Source of the DNA: an uncultured Litoreibacter sp.
GTDB taxonomy: Bacteria; Pseudomonadota; Alphaproteobacteria; Rhodobacterales; Rhodobacteraceae
Assembly: GCF_947501785.1 (NCBI RefSeq)
Contig: NZ_CANMXB010000001.1
Location: 2,003,048 to 2,067,047, forward strand
Length of the DNA stretch: 64,000 nt
Direction of reading: 5' to 3'
A program made the translations under genes and the position numbers. The notes under the pieces were generated by a model. That model had not been told where the DNA came from and made no database searches. It saw only the letters and a list, made by a program, of their open reading frames with translations. Shown here piece by piece: positions 8,969-16,761 of this stretch; the first letter of the stretch is position 1; the number at the start of each line of letters is the position of its first letter.

Positions 8969-10624
8969 ATGGCAGCCAATCAATTCGTCTACTTCATGGA
9001 CGGCGTCTCCAAGCAGTATCCCGGCGGCAAGAAGGTGTTCGAAAACATCCAGCTCAACTTCCTGCCCGGCGTCAAAATCGGCGTGGTGGGTGTCAACGGC
9101 ACCGGTAAGTCGTCGCTCATGCGCATCATGTCCGGTCAGGACAAGGATTTCACCGGGGAGGCATGGGCCGCCGAAGGCGCCAAGGTCGGCTACCTGCCTC
9201 AAGAACCCACGCTCGATGAAACGCTCGATGTGCGCGGCAATGTGATGCTGGGGGTGAAGGAAAAGAAGGACGTGCTCGACCGCTACAACGAGCTGGCGAT
9301 GAACTATTCCGACGAAACCGCCGAAGAAATGGCCAAACTGCAGGACGAGATTGACGCGGCCAACCTCTGGGACCTCGACGCCCAGATCGACATCGCGATG
9401 GAGGCCCTGCGCTGCCCCCCCGATGACGCCGCCGTCGAAAACCTGTCCGGCGGGGAACGCCGCCGCGTGGCTTTGTGCAAGCTGCTGCTCGAAGCCCCCG
9501 ACATGCTGCTGCTGGACGAGCCGACCAACCACCTCGACGCCGAAACCATCGCGTGGCTGCAAAAGCACCTGATCGAGTATAAAGGCACCATCCTGATCGT
9601 CACCCACGACCGGTATTTCCTCGACGATATCACCGGCTGGATTCTAGAGCTCGACCGTGGTCGCGGCATCCCCTACGAGGGCAATTACTCCGCATGGCTG
9701 GAACAAAAGGCCAAACGGCTGGAACGCGAGGCCAAGGAGGACAAGACCAAGCAGAAAACGCTGGAGCGCGAGCTGGAATGGATCCGCGCCGGTGCCAAGG
9801 CCCGTCAGGCCAAGGGCAAGGCCCGCATCAACGCCTATAATGAAATGGCCAACCAGTCCGAGAAGGAAAAGGTCGGTCGCGCGCAGATCATCATCCCCAA
9901 CGGCCCGCGCCTCGGCAACAAGGTGATCGAGGTCGAAAACCTGACCAAAGCTTACGGCGACAAGCTGCTGGTCGAAGACCTCAGCTTCTCCCTGCCCGCA
10001 GGTGGTATCGTCGGCGTGATCGGCCCCAACGGCGCGGGTAAATCCACGCTGTTTCGCATGCTGACGGGTCAGGAAACGCCGGACTCAGGCGAGGTATCCT
10101 ATGGCGACACGGTGCAGCTGTCCTATGTCGACCAATCCCGCGACGCGCTGAAGGGCGACGCCAATGTCTGGGAAGAAATTTCAGACGGCGGCGAAATCAT
10201 CCAGCTGGGCGACGCGCAGATGAACTCCCGCGCCTACTGCTCCGCCTTCAACTTCAAGGGCGGCGATCAACAGAAAAAGGTCGGCACGCTGTCGGGCGGC
10301 GAACGCAACCGCGTGCATCTGGCGAAACTGTTGAAATCCGGCGGCAATGTGCTGCTCCTCGATGAACCGACCAACGATCTGGACGTGGAAACGTTAAGAG
10401 CGCTTGAAGACGCCATCGAAAACTTCGCCGGCTGCGCCGTCGTCATCTCCCACGACCGCTTTTTCCTCGACCGCCTCTGCACCCACATCCTCGCCTTCGA
10501 GGGCGAGGCCCATGTCGAATGGTTCGAAGGCAACTTCGAGGCCTATGAGGAAGATAAAATCCGCAGGCTGGGACCTGATGCGGTAGAACCTAAGCGGGTG
10601 AAGTATAAGAAATTCACACGTTGA
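8969..10624 (+). CDS. ettA: Energy-dependent translational throttle protein, ABC-F ATPase
   Basis: 551 residues with two ABC domains on one chain and no membrane segments. Walker A motifs are GVNGTGKSS and GPNGAGKST, signatures LSGGERRR and LSGGERNR, Walker B LLLDEPTNHLD and LLLDEPTNDLD. The linker contains the basic, helical arm region rich in KARQAKGKAR that is typical of EttA. In homologues it binds the ribosomal E site and gates the first peptide bond according to ATP/ADP ratio. ATG 8969 is the only good start. Length and order match the family. Confidence 0.94.
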   Translation: MAANQFVYFMDGVSKQYPGGKKVFENIQLNFLPGVKIGVVGVNGTGKSSLMRIMSGQDKDFTGEAWAAEGAKVGYLPQEPTLDETLDVRGNVMLGVKEKKDVLDRYNELAMNYSDETAEEMAKLQDEIDAANLWDLDAQIDIAMEALRCPPDDAAVENLSGGERRRVALCKLLLEAPDMLLLDEPTNHLDAETIAWLQKHLIEYKGTILIVTHDRYFLDDITGWILELDRGRGIPYEGNYSAWLEQKAKRLEREAKEDKTKQKTLERELEWIRAGAKARQAKGKARINAYNEMANQSEKEKVGRAQIIIPNGPRLGNKVIEVENLTKAYGDKLLVEDLSFSLPAGGIVGVIGPNGAGKSTLFRMLTGQETPDSGEVSYGDTVQLSYVDQSRDALKGDANVWEEISDGGEIIQLGDAQMNSRAYCSAFNFKGGDQQKKVGTLSGGERNRVHLAKLLKSGGNVLLLDEPTNDLDVETLRALEDAIENFAGCAVVISHDRFFLDRLCTHILAFEGEAHVEWFEGNFEAYEEDKIRRLGPDAVEPKRVKYKKFTR

Positions 10625-10809
10625 ACGGCGTCGGTTAGGTGTTCCGCACCCAAACCCACCTCACAGGCTGCAACTGATGGGTGAAACCATCCAGCCCACG
10701 GTTCACTGAGAAATATGCTTGGCCGTATCAATAATTTCCAATGACCTCGCTTTTTTTGACAAAATGATGTAGAGTCTTGCTCATTGTTTAGTTGAAGTTG
10801 AGGTTTTTC

Positions 10810-11793
10810 ATGCGCTTTCATTTAGCAATTCCATTGATTTTTTTTCTGTCTTCTCAGGCTAATGCGAACCAAGACTGTTCTCACGCCTTAGTTCAAGATA
10901 CTTATTCCAAAGCCCAAACTGATACGGAAAGGCTTGCTATTATCTACTCGATAGATAAAGCAAATTTTGACCAATTTAAGTCTGAATTCGCCGGTGGTGG
11001 AAATGCTATAATTGGCGGCATTCCAGTTGGCGGCGATATGGACTGGAACGAGTTTGAAGAACATCGTTCACGTATCAAAGAAACTTACAACTTTGATTAC
11101 AACCGAAATTCGTCTCTAGAAATTGCTCGAACCTACCTTTCTGACAATGCGAAGCAGGCCTACATTTCCTGCCTGAAAAACTCGGGAAAAGGCCTAAAGG
11201 TCTGGCTGTCTCAAGTTGAGGATACTCAGCTTACTATTTCGGTTAAGTTTGATACCCACCCTGGTGGTGCTTTGACAGATTTCTCCCTTGGCAGTCCGGT
11301 GGGGGGGACTCTCATTGGTTCTGTTCCAACCTCATTTCCAAACGGTTCGATAAGGACAATTGAGTTTCAGCGGGACCAGAATGTCAGATTTTCGGTTGTT
11401 GTAAATGGAGATGGAGAATCGACTAATTTCGTTGTCCCATCAGAGCCAAGATTTGTGACCGGTGCAGTGGTAAGTTGGGACTTTGAGATTATGGTTGATG
11501 ATGTCCTACAGCGATACCAAGGGAGCAGGGAGATAAGCCCAGATATCTACAAAGAACACGATCCCTCTAAGCGAAAAATTGAGATCCACCGATATACCAC
11601 TCATGACAATCAAGGCGACCGGTGGGCCTATTGTAGAATTGAGGACAACTGGACTCTAACCGCGCTCTACAAGGACCGATTTATTCCTGGAACCAAGACC
11701 GGTGATAGAAAAGTCAAAACCTCCCGTGTACTGGAACCAGGAACTGGGGGAGGGGGTATCTGCAAATTGGAGCGTCTCCTTTACAATCGTTGA
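10810..11793 (+). CDS. Exported protein of unknown function, AT-richer than its surroundings
   Basis: 327 residues from ATG 10810 (a TTG six codons upstream is in frame). The N-terminus MRFHLAIPLIFFLSSQANA is a standard Sec signal peptide with cleavage likely after ANA, giving a mature protein beginning NQDC. Cysteines near positions 24, 120, 275 and 320 could form disulfides. The middle (about 140-240) looks like beta strands. Codon use is visibly less GC-biased than neighbouring genes and A/T-ending codons are common, which suggests recent acquisition. No family recognised. The 185 bp before it hold no gene. Confidence 0.65.
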   Translation: MRFHLAIPLIFFLSSQANANQDCSHALVQDTYSKAQTDTERLAIIYSIDKANFDQFKSEFAGGGNAIIGGIPVGGDMDWNEFEEHRSRIKETYNFDYNRNSSLEIARTYLSDNAKQAYISCLKNSGKGLKVWLSQVEDTQLTISVKFDTHPGGALTDFSLGSPVGGTLIGSVPTSFPNGSIRTIEFQRDQNVRFSVVVNGDGESTNFVVPSEPRFVTGAVVSWDFEIMVDDVLQRYQGSREISPDIYKEHDPSKRKIEIHRYTTHDNQGDRWAYCRIEDNWTLTALYKDRFIPGTKTGDRKVKTSRVLEPGTGGGGICKLERLLYNR

Positions 11794-11886
11794 GCCAAAG
11801 GCCATCGGAACCATCCCCCACCCCACCGCGTTAATTCTCCAACGGCACCCCACACGGGTGTCCCTGAAACAAAAAGGAGAAACATC

Positions 11887-12060
11887 ATGCTCGGTTGGGC
11901 TCTTACATTTTTAGTCATCGCTATCATCGCGGGTATCTTTGGCTTCGGCGGCATTGCCGGCGCGTCCGCAGGCGTGGCACAAATCCTCTTCGTGATCTTC
12001 CTCGTGCTCTTCGCCGTGTCGATGATCGCACGGGCCGTCAAAGGCCGCTCGGTCGTCTGA
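11887..12060 (+). CDS. DUF1328 small membrane protein, 57 aa
   Basis: A short gene that standard length cut-offs miss. It starts [20 protein letters not shown] and has two hydrophobic helices separated by a Gly/Ala-rich turn ([11 protein letters not shown]), with a basic tail, exactly the YtjA/DUF1328 pattern. An AAAAAGGAG ribosome-binding site lies 6-7 nt upstream of the ATG. A good terminator (12084) follows. Members are inner-membrane proteins often linked to stress; the molecular role is unknown. Confidence 0.85.
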   Translation: MLGWALTFLVIAIIAGIFGFGGIAGASAGVAQILFVIFLVLFAVSMIARAVKGRSVV

Positions 12061-12083
12061 CCGGACGCGAAGACCGGATAGCG

Positions 12084-12116
12084 AAAGCGCGCCTTTGGGA
12101 GAGGGCGCGCTTTTTT
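12084..12116 (+). terminator. Rho-independent terminator after the DUF1328 gene
   Basis: AAAGCGCGCC (12084-12093) pairs with GGCGCGCTTT (12104-12113), loop of ten, followed by a T run. A textbook intrinsic terminator. Confidence 0.85.
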
Positions 12117-12185
12117 CGTGGGATTTGCGCGAAATGCGGGGTTCGGGCTAGGCTTGCGCCATTCACGAGTCACGAGGTTCTTAAT

Positions 12186-12542
12186 ATGCGCATTCTTCCC
12201 CTCATTCTTGCCGCCACTGTGGCCGCCTCCCCCGCGTTTGCCGGGTGGAGCACCATCACCTCCGAGGCGCAGCTGAAAAAGCTGGTGGTCGGCAAAAGCT
12301 ATCTCGACCCGAAATCCGGCGCGTGGTTCAAGCTGCGCCGCAACGGCAAGCTGACCGGCGCCGCGCGCAAGGAAAAGCTGACCGGTGTGTGGCAGTGGAA
12401 GGACAAATATGTCTGCTTTGACCGCGCCCTTGGCGGCAAGAAGCTGCCCGGCGATTGCATCATCATCCAGGTGGACGGCCCAAACATCGCGACAATCCGC
12501 CAACAAGGGAAAGGTCGCAAGACCGCCTATGTCCCGAAATAG
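12186..12542 (+). CDS. Small periplasmic protein, 118 aa, function unknown
   Basis: Signal peptide MRILPLILAATVAASPAFA with cleavage after AFA. The mature part is about 99 residues with a basic core (KLRRNGKLTGAARKEKLTG), a WQWKDKYVCFDR segment and one later Cys (PGDCII), suggesting a disulfide-bonded beta fold. It reads like a small secreted protein with a glycine-turn beta hairpin (MxxRNGKLTG). I do not recognise a characterised homologue. The next gene starts 21 bp after its stop and may be co-transcribed. Confidence 0.7.
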   Translation: MRILPLILAATVAASPAFAGWSTITSEAQLKKLVVGKSYLDPKSGAWFKLRRNGKLTGAARKEKLTGVWQWKDKYVCFDRALGGKKLPGDCIIIQVDGPNIATIRQQGKGRKTAYVPK

Positions 12543-12563
12543 ACCCAACCGCAGGAGCCGCCC

Positions 12564-12899
12564 ATGACCAAGACCTTCGCCACCACCTTCCTAGCCGCCG
12601 CGACTATGGCGACCTCCCTATTCGCCCAAGCCCTGACCGGCAGCTATGTCGCCGAGGGCCGCAATGCCGACGGGTCCAGCTACTCCGGCACCGTCGAGAT
12701 TGCCGATACCGGCAGCGCCGTGGGGATGACGTGGAATGTCGGCAGCCAGAACTACGCGGGCCAAGGCCAGCTGGAGGGCCGGGTTTTGACCGTCAACTGG
12801 GGTGCCGCCGCGCCGGTGATCTACGTGGTGATGCTCGACGGGTCATTGCACGGGACATGGGACAATGGCCGCGCGTTGGAGAAGCTGACCCGGCGCTGA
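12564..12899 (+). CDS. Small exported protein, 111 aa, function unknown
   Basis: Starts MTKTFATTFLAAATMATSLFAQA, a Sec signal peptide. The rest is Gly/Ser/Thr-rich and beta-like (LTGSYVAEGRNADGSSYSG ... MTWNVGSQNYAGQG), compatible with a small beta-barrel or calycin-like fold. No cysteines. A GGAGCC ribosome-binding site precedes the ATG. It sits 21 bp after the previous small exported protein, so the two are likely an operon. The 228 bp that follow hold only the leader of the cold-shock gene. Confidence 0.65.
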   Translation: MTKTFATTFLAAATMATSLFAQALTGSYVAEGRNADGSSYSGTVEIADTGSAVGMTWNVGSQNYAGQGQLEGRVLTVNWGAAAPVIYVVMLDGSLHGTWDNGRALEKLTRR

Positions 12900-13127
12900 C
12901 ATCGGCGCAATTCCAAAGGCTCAAAACCTCTATACGGTGTCTATATGCAATCCACACGCTTTCTATACAGCCTTTACTTGCGTCCCCAACCCTGCGATAC
13001 CCCACGGGCTACGTTTGCCTATTTCGACCACTGACTTCCTTTTAAACGGCTGCCAGTCTCTCGTTACAGACCGACCACGCCGGGCTGCCACACTTATGCG
13101 GGCAGCATATAAATAAGGAAGATCACC

Positions 13128-13334
13128 ATGGCTAATGGTACCGTAAAATGGTTCAACTCCACTAAAGGCTTCGGCTTTATCGCACCTGAGGGCGGCTCCA
13201 AGGACGTGTTCGTCCACATCTCCGCCGTTGAGCGTGCGGGCCTGACAGGTCTGGAAGACAACCAAGCAGTGACATTCGACGTCGAAGCTGGCCGTGACGG
13301 CCGCGAAAGCGCGATCAATATCGCTCTGGCGTAA
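13128..13334 (+). CDS. Cold-shock protein, CspA family
   Basis: 68 residues with both RNA-binding motifs of the cold-shock domain: RNP1-like KGFGFI (about 15-20) and RNP2-like VFVHIS (about 30-35), plus the leading GTVKWFN. It is a single-strand nucleic-acid chaperone. It has a long leader (about 12900-13127). Near the start a small inverted repeat, GCTGCC (13084-13089) with GGCAGC (13101-13106), lies just before the AAGGAAG ribosome-binding site and could affect its access. A strong terminator follows the stop. Confidence 0.93.
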   Translation: MANGTVKWFNSTKGFGFIAPEGGSKDVFVHISAVERAGLTGLEDNQAVTFDVEAGRDGRESAINIALA

Positions 13335-13384
13335 GGGCTTAGCCCTGTTCCGTTGCTGACGCGGCGGGATGTTTAGAGACAAAA

Positions 13385-13422
13385 AAACCGCCCAGAGCTT
13401 AACGCTCTGGGCGGTTTCTTTT
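13385..13422 (+). terminator. Strong Rho-independent terminator after the cold-shock gene
   Basis: A 14-bp perfect stem, AAACCGCCCAGAGC (13385-13398) with GCTCTGGGCGGTTT (about 13404-13417), loop TTAAC, then CTTTTT. The A-tract before it would allow it to act in both directions, also serving the small gene on the minus strand. Confidence 0.92.
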
Positions 13423-13508
13423 TGGGAAGGTGCCATTCTGCCGTGGCTTGCGCGCCTGAGGGGTGTAGCGAGGGTGCGCGCCCTTCCTGGGAAACTGGTC
13501 TTTGTGGC

Positions 13509-13691
13509 TTAAGCCGCGAGGAACAGGTTGTTCATCGGAGCGCCGCGGGAGGAGGAGAAGACAGGGGCCGCGTCACGCGCTGGGGTCGTGATCATCACAA
13601 CGCCACTATCGGCGCCGAGTTTGCGAACTTGGAGGGCTTGCAGGGCAATCAGACGACGGTTGCGGGCACGTTCTGTCAGAGAAATGGTCAT
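13509..13691 (-). CDS. Small basic hypothetical protein, 60 aa
   Basis: The minus-strand ATG at 13691 is preceded by a very good ribosome-binding site (AGGAAGGA, 7-8 nt spacing). Sequence MTISLTERARNRRLIALQAL... has a basic amphipathic first third and a hydrophobic Val/Ile middle; no signal peptide. It lies alone between the cold-shock terminator and a 380-bp non-coding stretch. Function unknown. The ribosome-binding site is the main reason for calling it. Confidence 0.5.
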   Translation of the reverse strand: MTISLTERARNRRLIALQALQVRKLGADSGVVMITTPARDAAPVFSSSRGAPMNNLFLAA

Positions 13692-13870
13692 GTTCGTTAT
13701 CCTTCCTGTGTGTTGGGTTTACTCTGAACCGTTTCCGGCAACTGATTACGCAATAATAAAACGATGTAGGACATATTTCAGCAAGTATGTTTCTCCTTAC
13801 CATATGATAATGACGTTTTATTGCTCAATTTGCGCCAGAATGATGCCACAAATTCCACTCAATTCGATAC

Positions 13871-13959
13871 AAAACCGCCCAATTGTGGCGGCTTTTCAAC
13901 GGCTTTGCCGCATTCTGCGCCCAAAAGAACTTTGATTTTCTTCCCAATTGGGCGGTTTT
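13871..13959. repeat. 15-bp perfect inverted repeat with 59-nt spacer, in a 380-bp intergenic region
   Basis: AAAACCGCCCAATTG at 13871-13885 is repeated inverted as CAATTGGGCGGTTTT at 13945-13959, followed by another T. The right arm also contains the palindrome CCCAATTGGG. Transcribed to the right it would be a long-loop terminator or a structured RNA. No coding potential is convincing across 13692-14070. No flanking target duplication is visible. Confidence 0.55.
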
Positions 13960-14070
13960 TGCCCTCTCTGCAGCACATGTTTGCCGTGAAATTGGCACCT
14001 TGCCGCACCCGATCATGCAGTCGTCGGCGCTCCATTGTGCATATGCCGCCGCCGCATTAGAACGCATGTC

Positions 14071-15237
14071 ATGAAAAACTATGACCTCATCGTCGTGGGC
14101 TCCGGCCCCGCGGGATCTGCTGCCGCCGTCACCGCGTGCAAACACGGACTGTCGGTCGCAATCGTCGACAAGGCCACATTCCCACGCGACAAGCTGTGCG
14201 GCGGCCTGTTCACCGGGCGGTCGCAAAAAGCCATGCGCGCGATCTTCTCACGCGAGGTCAGCGACGACATGTTCTCCACCTGCGACCACATCCGGTTCTA
14301 TGCCAGCGGCGACCTGCTGGCTGACGTGAAGGACGCGCCGCCAATGCATCTGACCATGCGCCGCGACTTCGACGCGATGCTTCATGGCGACGCGGTCGAC
14401 GCGGGCGCGGAGCCCTATCTCGGCCAACCCATCACCGAGCTGGGCGACACCGCCCTGACCCTGCGCGACGGGACCACCCTTGGTTTCAAGACGCTAATTG
14501 GGGCGGACGGGGTGAATTCATTCGTCGCACGCACTCTGTTCGGCCGGCCTTTCGACCCCGAAACCATCGGCTTCGGCCTAGAGATTGAAACGCCTTTGGT
14601 CCCCTCCCGCGATGACGCGGTCGAGGTGGATTTCGACGCGGCGCAGTGGGGCTACGGCTGGGCGTTTCCGAAACGCAAAACCGTAACCGTGGGCGTGGGG
14701 GGTATCAATTCTCGCAATGCCGATATGAAGGCCAACATGGCGGCCTATGTGGATCAGACCAACAGCGATACCGATCTGAAATACAAAGGCCAATACCTGC
14801 CTTTCGGTGACTACAAGAAGGCGCCGGGACGCAATCATATCCTGCTGGTGGGGGATGCGGCGGGCCTGGTGGACCCGATCACCGGGGAAGGCATAGCCCT
14901 GGCGATGGAAAGCGGCGAACATGCGGCCAATGCGGCGGCGCAGGCGTTGATGCTCGGCGCGCCTCACAAGGCCTACAAACTTTACATGAAGGCCGTAAGA
15001 CCGATCCAGCGCTCCCTCAGCGAGGCGCGGCTGTGGCGCATGATCATGTTCCCGCAAGCCACGCATGGCTATTTCGTCAGGACCTTCAAGCGCGGCAGCT
15101 GGCTGCCGATGAAGTATCTACAAATGCTGGCGGGGGAGGCTGAGTATGCCGATATCCGCTTCGCGCTAATCCAGCGCATTCCGAAACTGTTGTGGCGGCT
15201 GACCAAGCACAAGCTGGGGTTCCGCCAACCGGGGTGA
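14071..15237 (+). CDS. FAD-dependent oxidoreductase of the geranylgeranyl-reductase family
   Basis: 388 residues. The N-terminus carries the FAD-binding VVGSGPAGSAAA motif (about 8-19) and VDKATFPRDKLCGG, the latter characteristic of the geranylgeranyl reductase/ChlP group of flavoproteins. GDAAGLVDPITGEGIALAME (about 263-282) is the second FAD motif. These enzymes reduce isoprenoid double bonds or act as halogenase/monooxygenase relatives. No bacteriochlorophyll genes are nearby, so a role in photosynthesis is not supported. ATG 14071 was chosen; the frame is open a little further upstream. A hairpin (15240-15261) follows. Confidence 0.85.
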   Translation: MKNYDLIVVGSGPAGSAAAVTACKHGLSVAIVDKATFPRDKLCGGLFTGRSQKAMRAIFSREVSDDMFSTCDHIRFYASGDLLADVKDAPPMHLTMRRDFDAMLHGDAVDAGAEPYLGQPITELGDTALTLRDGTTLGFKTLIGADGVNSFVARTLFGRPFDPETIGFGLEIETPLVPSRDDAVEVDFDAAQWGYGWAFPKRKTVTVGVGGINSRNADMKANMAAYVDQTNSDTDLKYKGQYLPFGDYKKAPGRNHILLVGDAAGLVDPITGEGIALAMESGEHAANAAAQALMLGAPHKAYKLYMKAVRPIQRSLSEARLWRMIMFPQATHGYFVRTFKRGSWLPMKYLQMLAGEAEYADIRFALIQRIPKLLWRLTKHKLGFRQPG

Positions 15238-15239
15238 GA

Positions 15240-15261
15240 CCAGCCCAAAGCAAAGGGCTGG
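15240..15261. terminator. Hairpin between convergent genes
   Basis: CCAGCCC (15240-15246) pairs with GGGCTGG (15255-15261), loop AAAGCAAA. It starts right after the FAD-reductase stop and lies before the dodecin stop on the other strand. No T run, so terminator function is tentative. Confidence 0.4.
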
Positions 15262-15274
15262 CCTCGAAACTCAC

Positions 15275-15478
15275 TTAGTCCTTCAGGACAAAGGTGACCT
15301 TCAGGATCACGCGGTATTCGTCGATCTTGCCGTCTTTGACGGTGCATTTCATGTCCTGCACCCATGCGCTGGTGACGTTTTTCAGCGTTTTGGAGGCGCG
15401 CTCCACCCCGGCCTCAACAGCATCTTCAAAGCTTTTGGAGGAGGAGGAGATAATTTCGGTGACGCGTGCGACTGACAT
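15275..15478 (-). CDS. Dodecin family flavin-binding protein
   Basis: 67 residues, MSVARVTEIISSSSKSFEDAV..., ending VILKVTFVLKD. Length and the pattern of one helix flanked by beta strands match dodecins, which assemble into dodecamers that store or buffer flavins. The SS(S)K(S)FEDAV segment and the central Trp (SAWVQD), which stacks against flavin in bacterial dodecins, are present. GAGCAC... is a weak ribosome-binding site. Cytoplasmic. Confidence 0.9.
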   Translation of the reverse strand: MSVARVTEIISSSSKSFEDAVEAGVERASKTLKNVTSAWVQDMKCTVKDGKIDEYRVILKVTFVLKD

Positions 15479-15534
15479 GGCAGTGCTCCTTTTGTTGACT
15501 AGGCGGCCACCCTAAGACGCGGCCCCCAATGCGA

Positions 15535-16152
15535 TCAAGGTGCAGACCAGTCGATATTCCCCGCAGTTGCAATGTCCAGCAGACCATCCGTGTACGGAAC
15601 CATCAGCCGGGCCGCCGCGTCAGTGTCATCGTTGAGCCAAGTCGTCACGGCGTCAGGCGGCAGGATCACGCCCATCCGGTGATGGATGGGCCCGACATCC
15701 CCATTCGGCTCGCAGGTCACGGTGGCCACTTGATCCACCACCACGCCCCCCGGTCCGTTCCAGGTGTCGGCAATCGCAGCAAACAGCAACAGCCCGCCAT
15801 CCTTCGGTGCAATCCTCCAGGCAGTTTTCTTGCGCTTTTCACCAGTCCATTCGTACCAGCCATCCACCGGCACGACGCAACGGCGCACGCCCTCGAAGGC
15901 GGATTTCGCAAAGACGGTTTCGGACCGCGCATTCACGATCGTCTCCATCACCGGCCTACCGCGCGCGTTTACGCGCCCGACCGGCACAATGCCCCAGCGC
16001 ATGCGCGTCAGGCGACCTTTTTCCAGCACAATGATCTCTTGCCCCGGCGCGATGTTGTAGCGGACAAGCTCTTCGCGCACCGACCCAACCTCCACCCCCA
16101 AGGCGGCACCCACATCGGCAATTGGTCTGGTCAAAAAGAAACGTCCGGGCAT
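15535..16152 (-). CDS. SRAP (YedK/HMCES) family protein lacking the catalytic Cys2
   Basis: 205 residues, full family length. SRAP proteins link covalently to abasic sites in single-stranded DNA through Cys2 of an invariant MCGR start. Here the start reads MPGRFFL, so position 2 is proline. The other active-site residues are kept: Asn74 (NARSE), Glu101 (WYEW) and His157/158 (IHHRM). The DNA codon is CCC, so more than one base separates it from a Cys codon. Either the protein uses different chemistry, binds non-covalently, or is an inactive paralogue. It lies between dodecin and a divergent cyclotransferase gene. Confidence 0.85.
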   Translation of the reverse strand: MPGRFFLTRPIADVGAALGVEVGSVREELVRYNIAPGQEIIVLEKGRLTRMRWGIVPVGRVNARGRPVMETIVNARSETVFAKSAFEGVRRCVVPVDGWYEWTGEKRKKTAWRIAPKDGGLLLFAAIADTWNGPGGVVVDQVATVTCEPNGDVGPIHHRMGVILPPDAVTTWLNDDTDAAARLMVPYTDGLLDIATAGNIDWSAP

Positions 16153-16206
16153 ATCCCAACGCTAACACGCTTGCGCAGAACACCAAAACGCCCCTTGATG
16201 GGCCCT

Positions 16207-16761
16207 ATGTCTGACCCTCATTTCTTTGGCTACGGCTCGCTGGTCAACGCCGCGACCCACAGCTACCCCGACCCTCTGCCTGCAACGGTCATCGGCTGGC
16301 GGCGGATGTGGCGTCACACCAAGATGCGTGAGGTCGCCTATTTGACGGTGGCCCCTGACCCGGCTTGCACCATCCAAGGGTTGATCGCTCAGGTGCCCGA
16401 TAATGACTGGGCGGCGCTGGACGAACGCGAATACGCCTATTTCCGCACACCGGTACTGCCGCAAACAATTGCGCTCGACACACCGCGCCGGATGGAGGTG
16501 CAAATCTACCAGACCCGAACCGATCAGGACGCAGCCCCTTCAGTCCGCCACCCGATCCTGCTCAGCTATCTCGATGTGGTGGTACAGGGCTATCTACGCG
16601 TATTCGGGGAGGCCGGTGTGCAGCAGTTCTTCCAGACCACCAGCGGTTGGGATGCCCCAATCCGAAACGACCGTGCCGCCCCGATCTATCCGCGCGCGCA
16701 ACAGCTGACAGCAACGGAGACGCTGCTCGTGGATGAGATGCTAGCGGCGCATGTGAAGTAG
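16207..16761 (+). CDS. Gamma-glutamylcyclotransferase-like protein
   Basis: 184 residues from ATG 16207 (a second ATG three codons upstream, 16198, is also usable). The start FFGYGSLVN matches the YGSL substrate-binding loop of the gamma-glutamylcyclotransferase/AIG2 fold; the family's catalytic Glu probably lies in LDEREYAYF near residue 75. Homologues release 5-oxoproline from gamma-glutamyl compounds. The gene diverges from the SRAP gene and overlaps the convergent MATE gene by 21 bp. Confidence 0.75.
   Translation: MSDPHFFGYGSLVNAATHSYPDPLPATVIGWRRMWRHTKMREVAYLTVAPDPACTIQGLIAQVPDNDWAALDEREYAYFRTPVLPQTIALDTPRRMEVQIYQTRTDQDAAPSVRHPILLSYLDVVVQGYLRVFGEAGVQQFFQTTSGWDAPIRNDRAAPIYPRAQQLTATETLLVDEMLAAHVK

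Noticed and set aside
14071-15237. Photosynthesis geranylgeranyl reductase (bchP)
   Set aside because: No bacteriochlorophyll or carotenoid genes in the window, and the family is wider than BchP.
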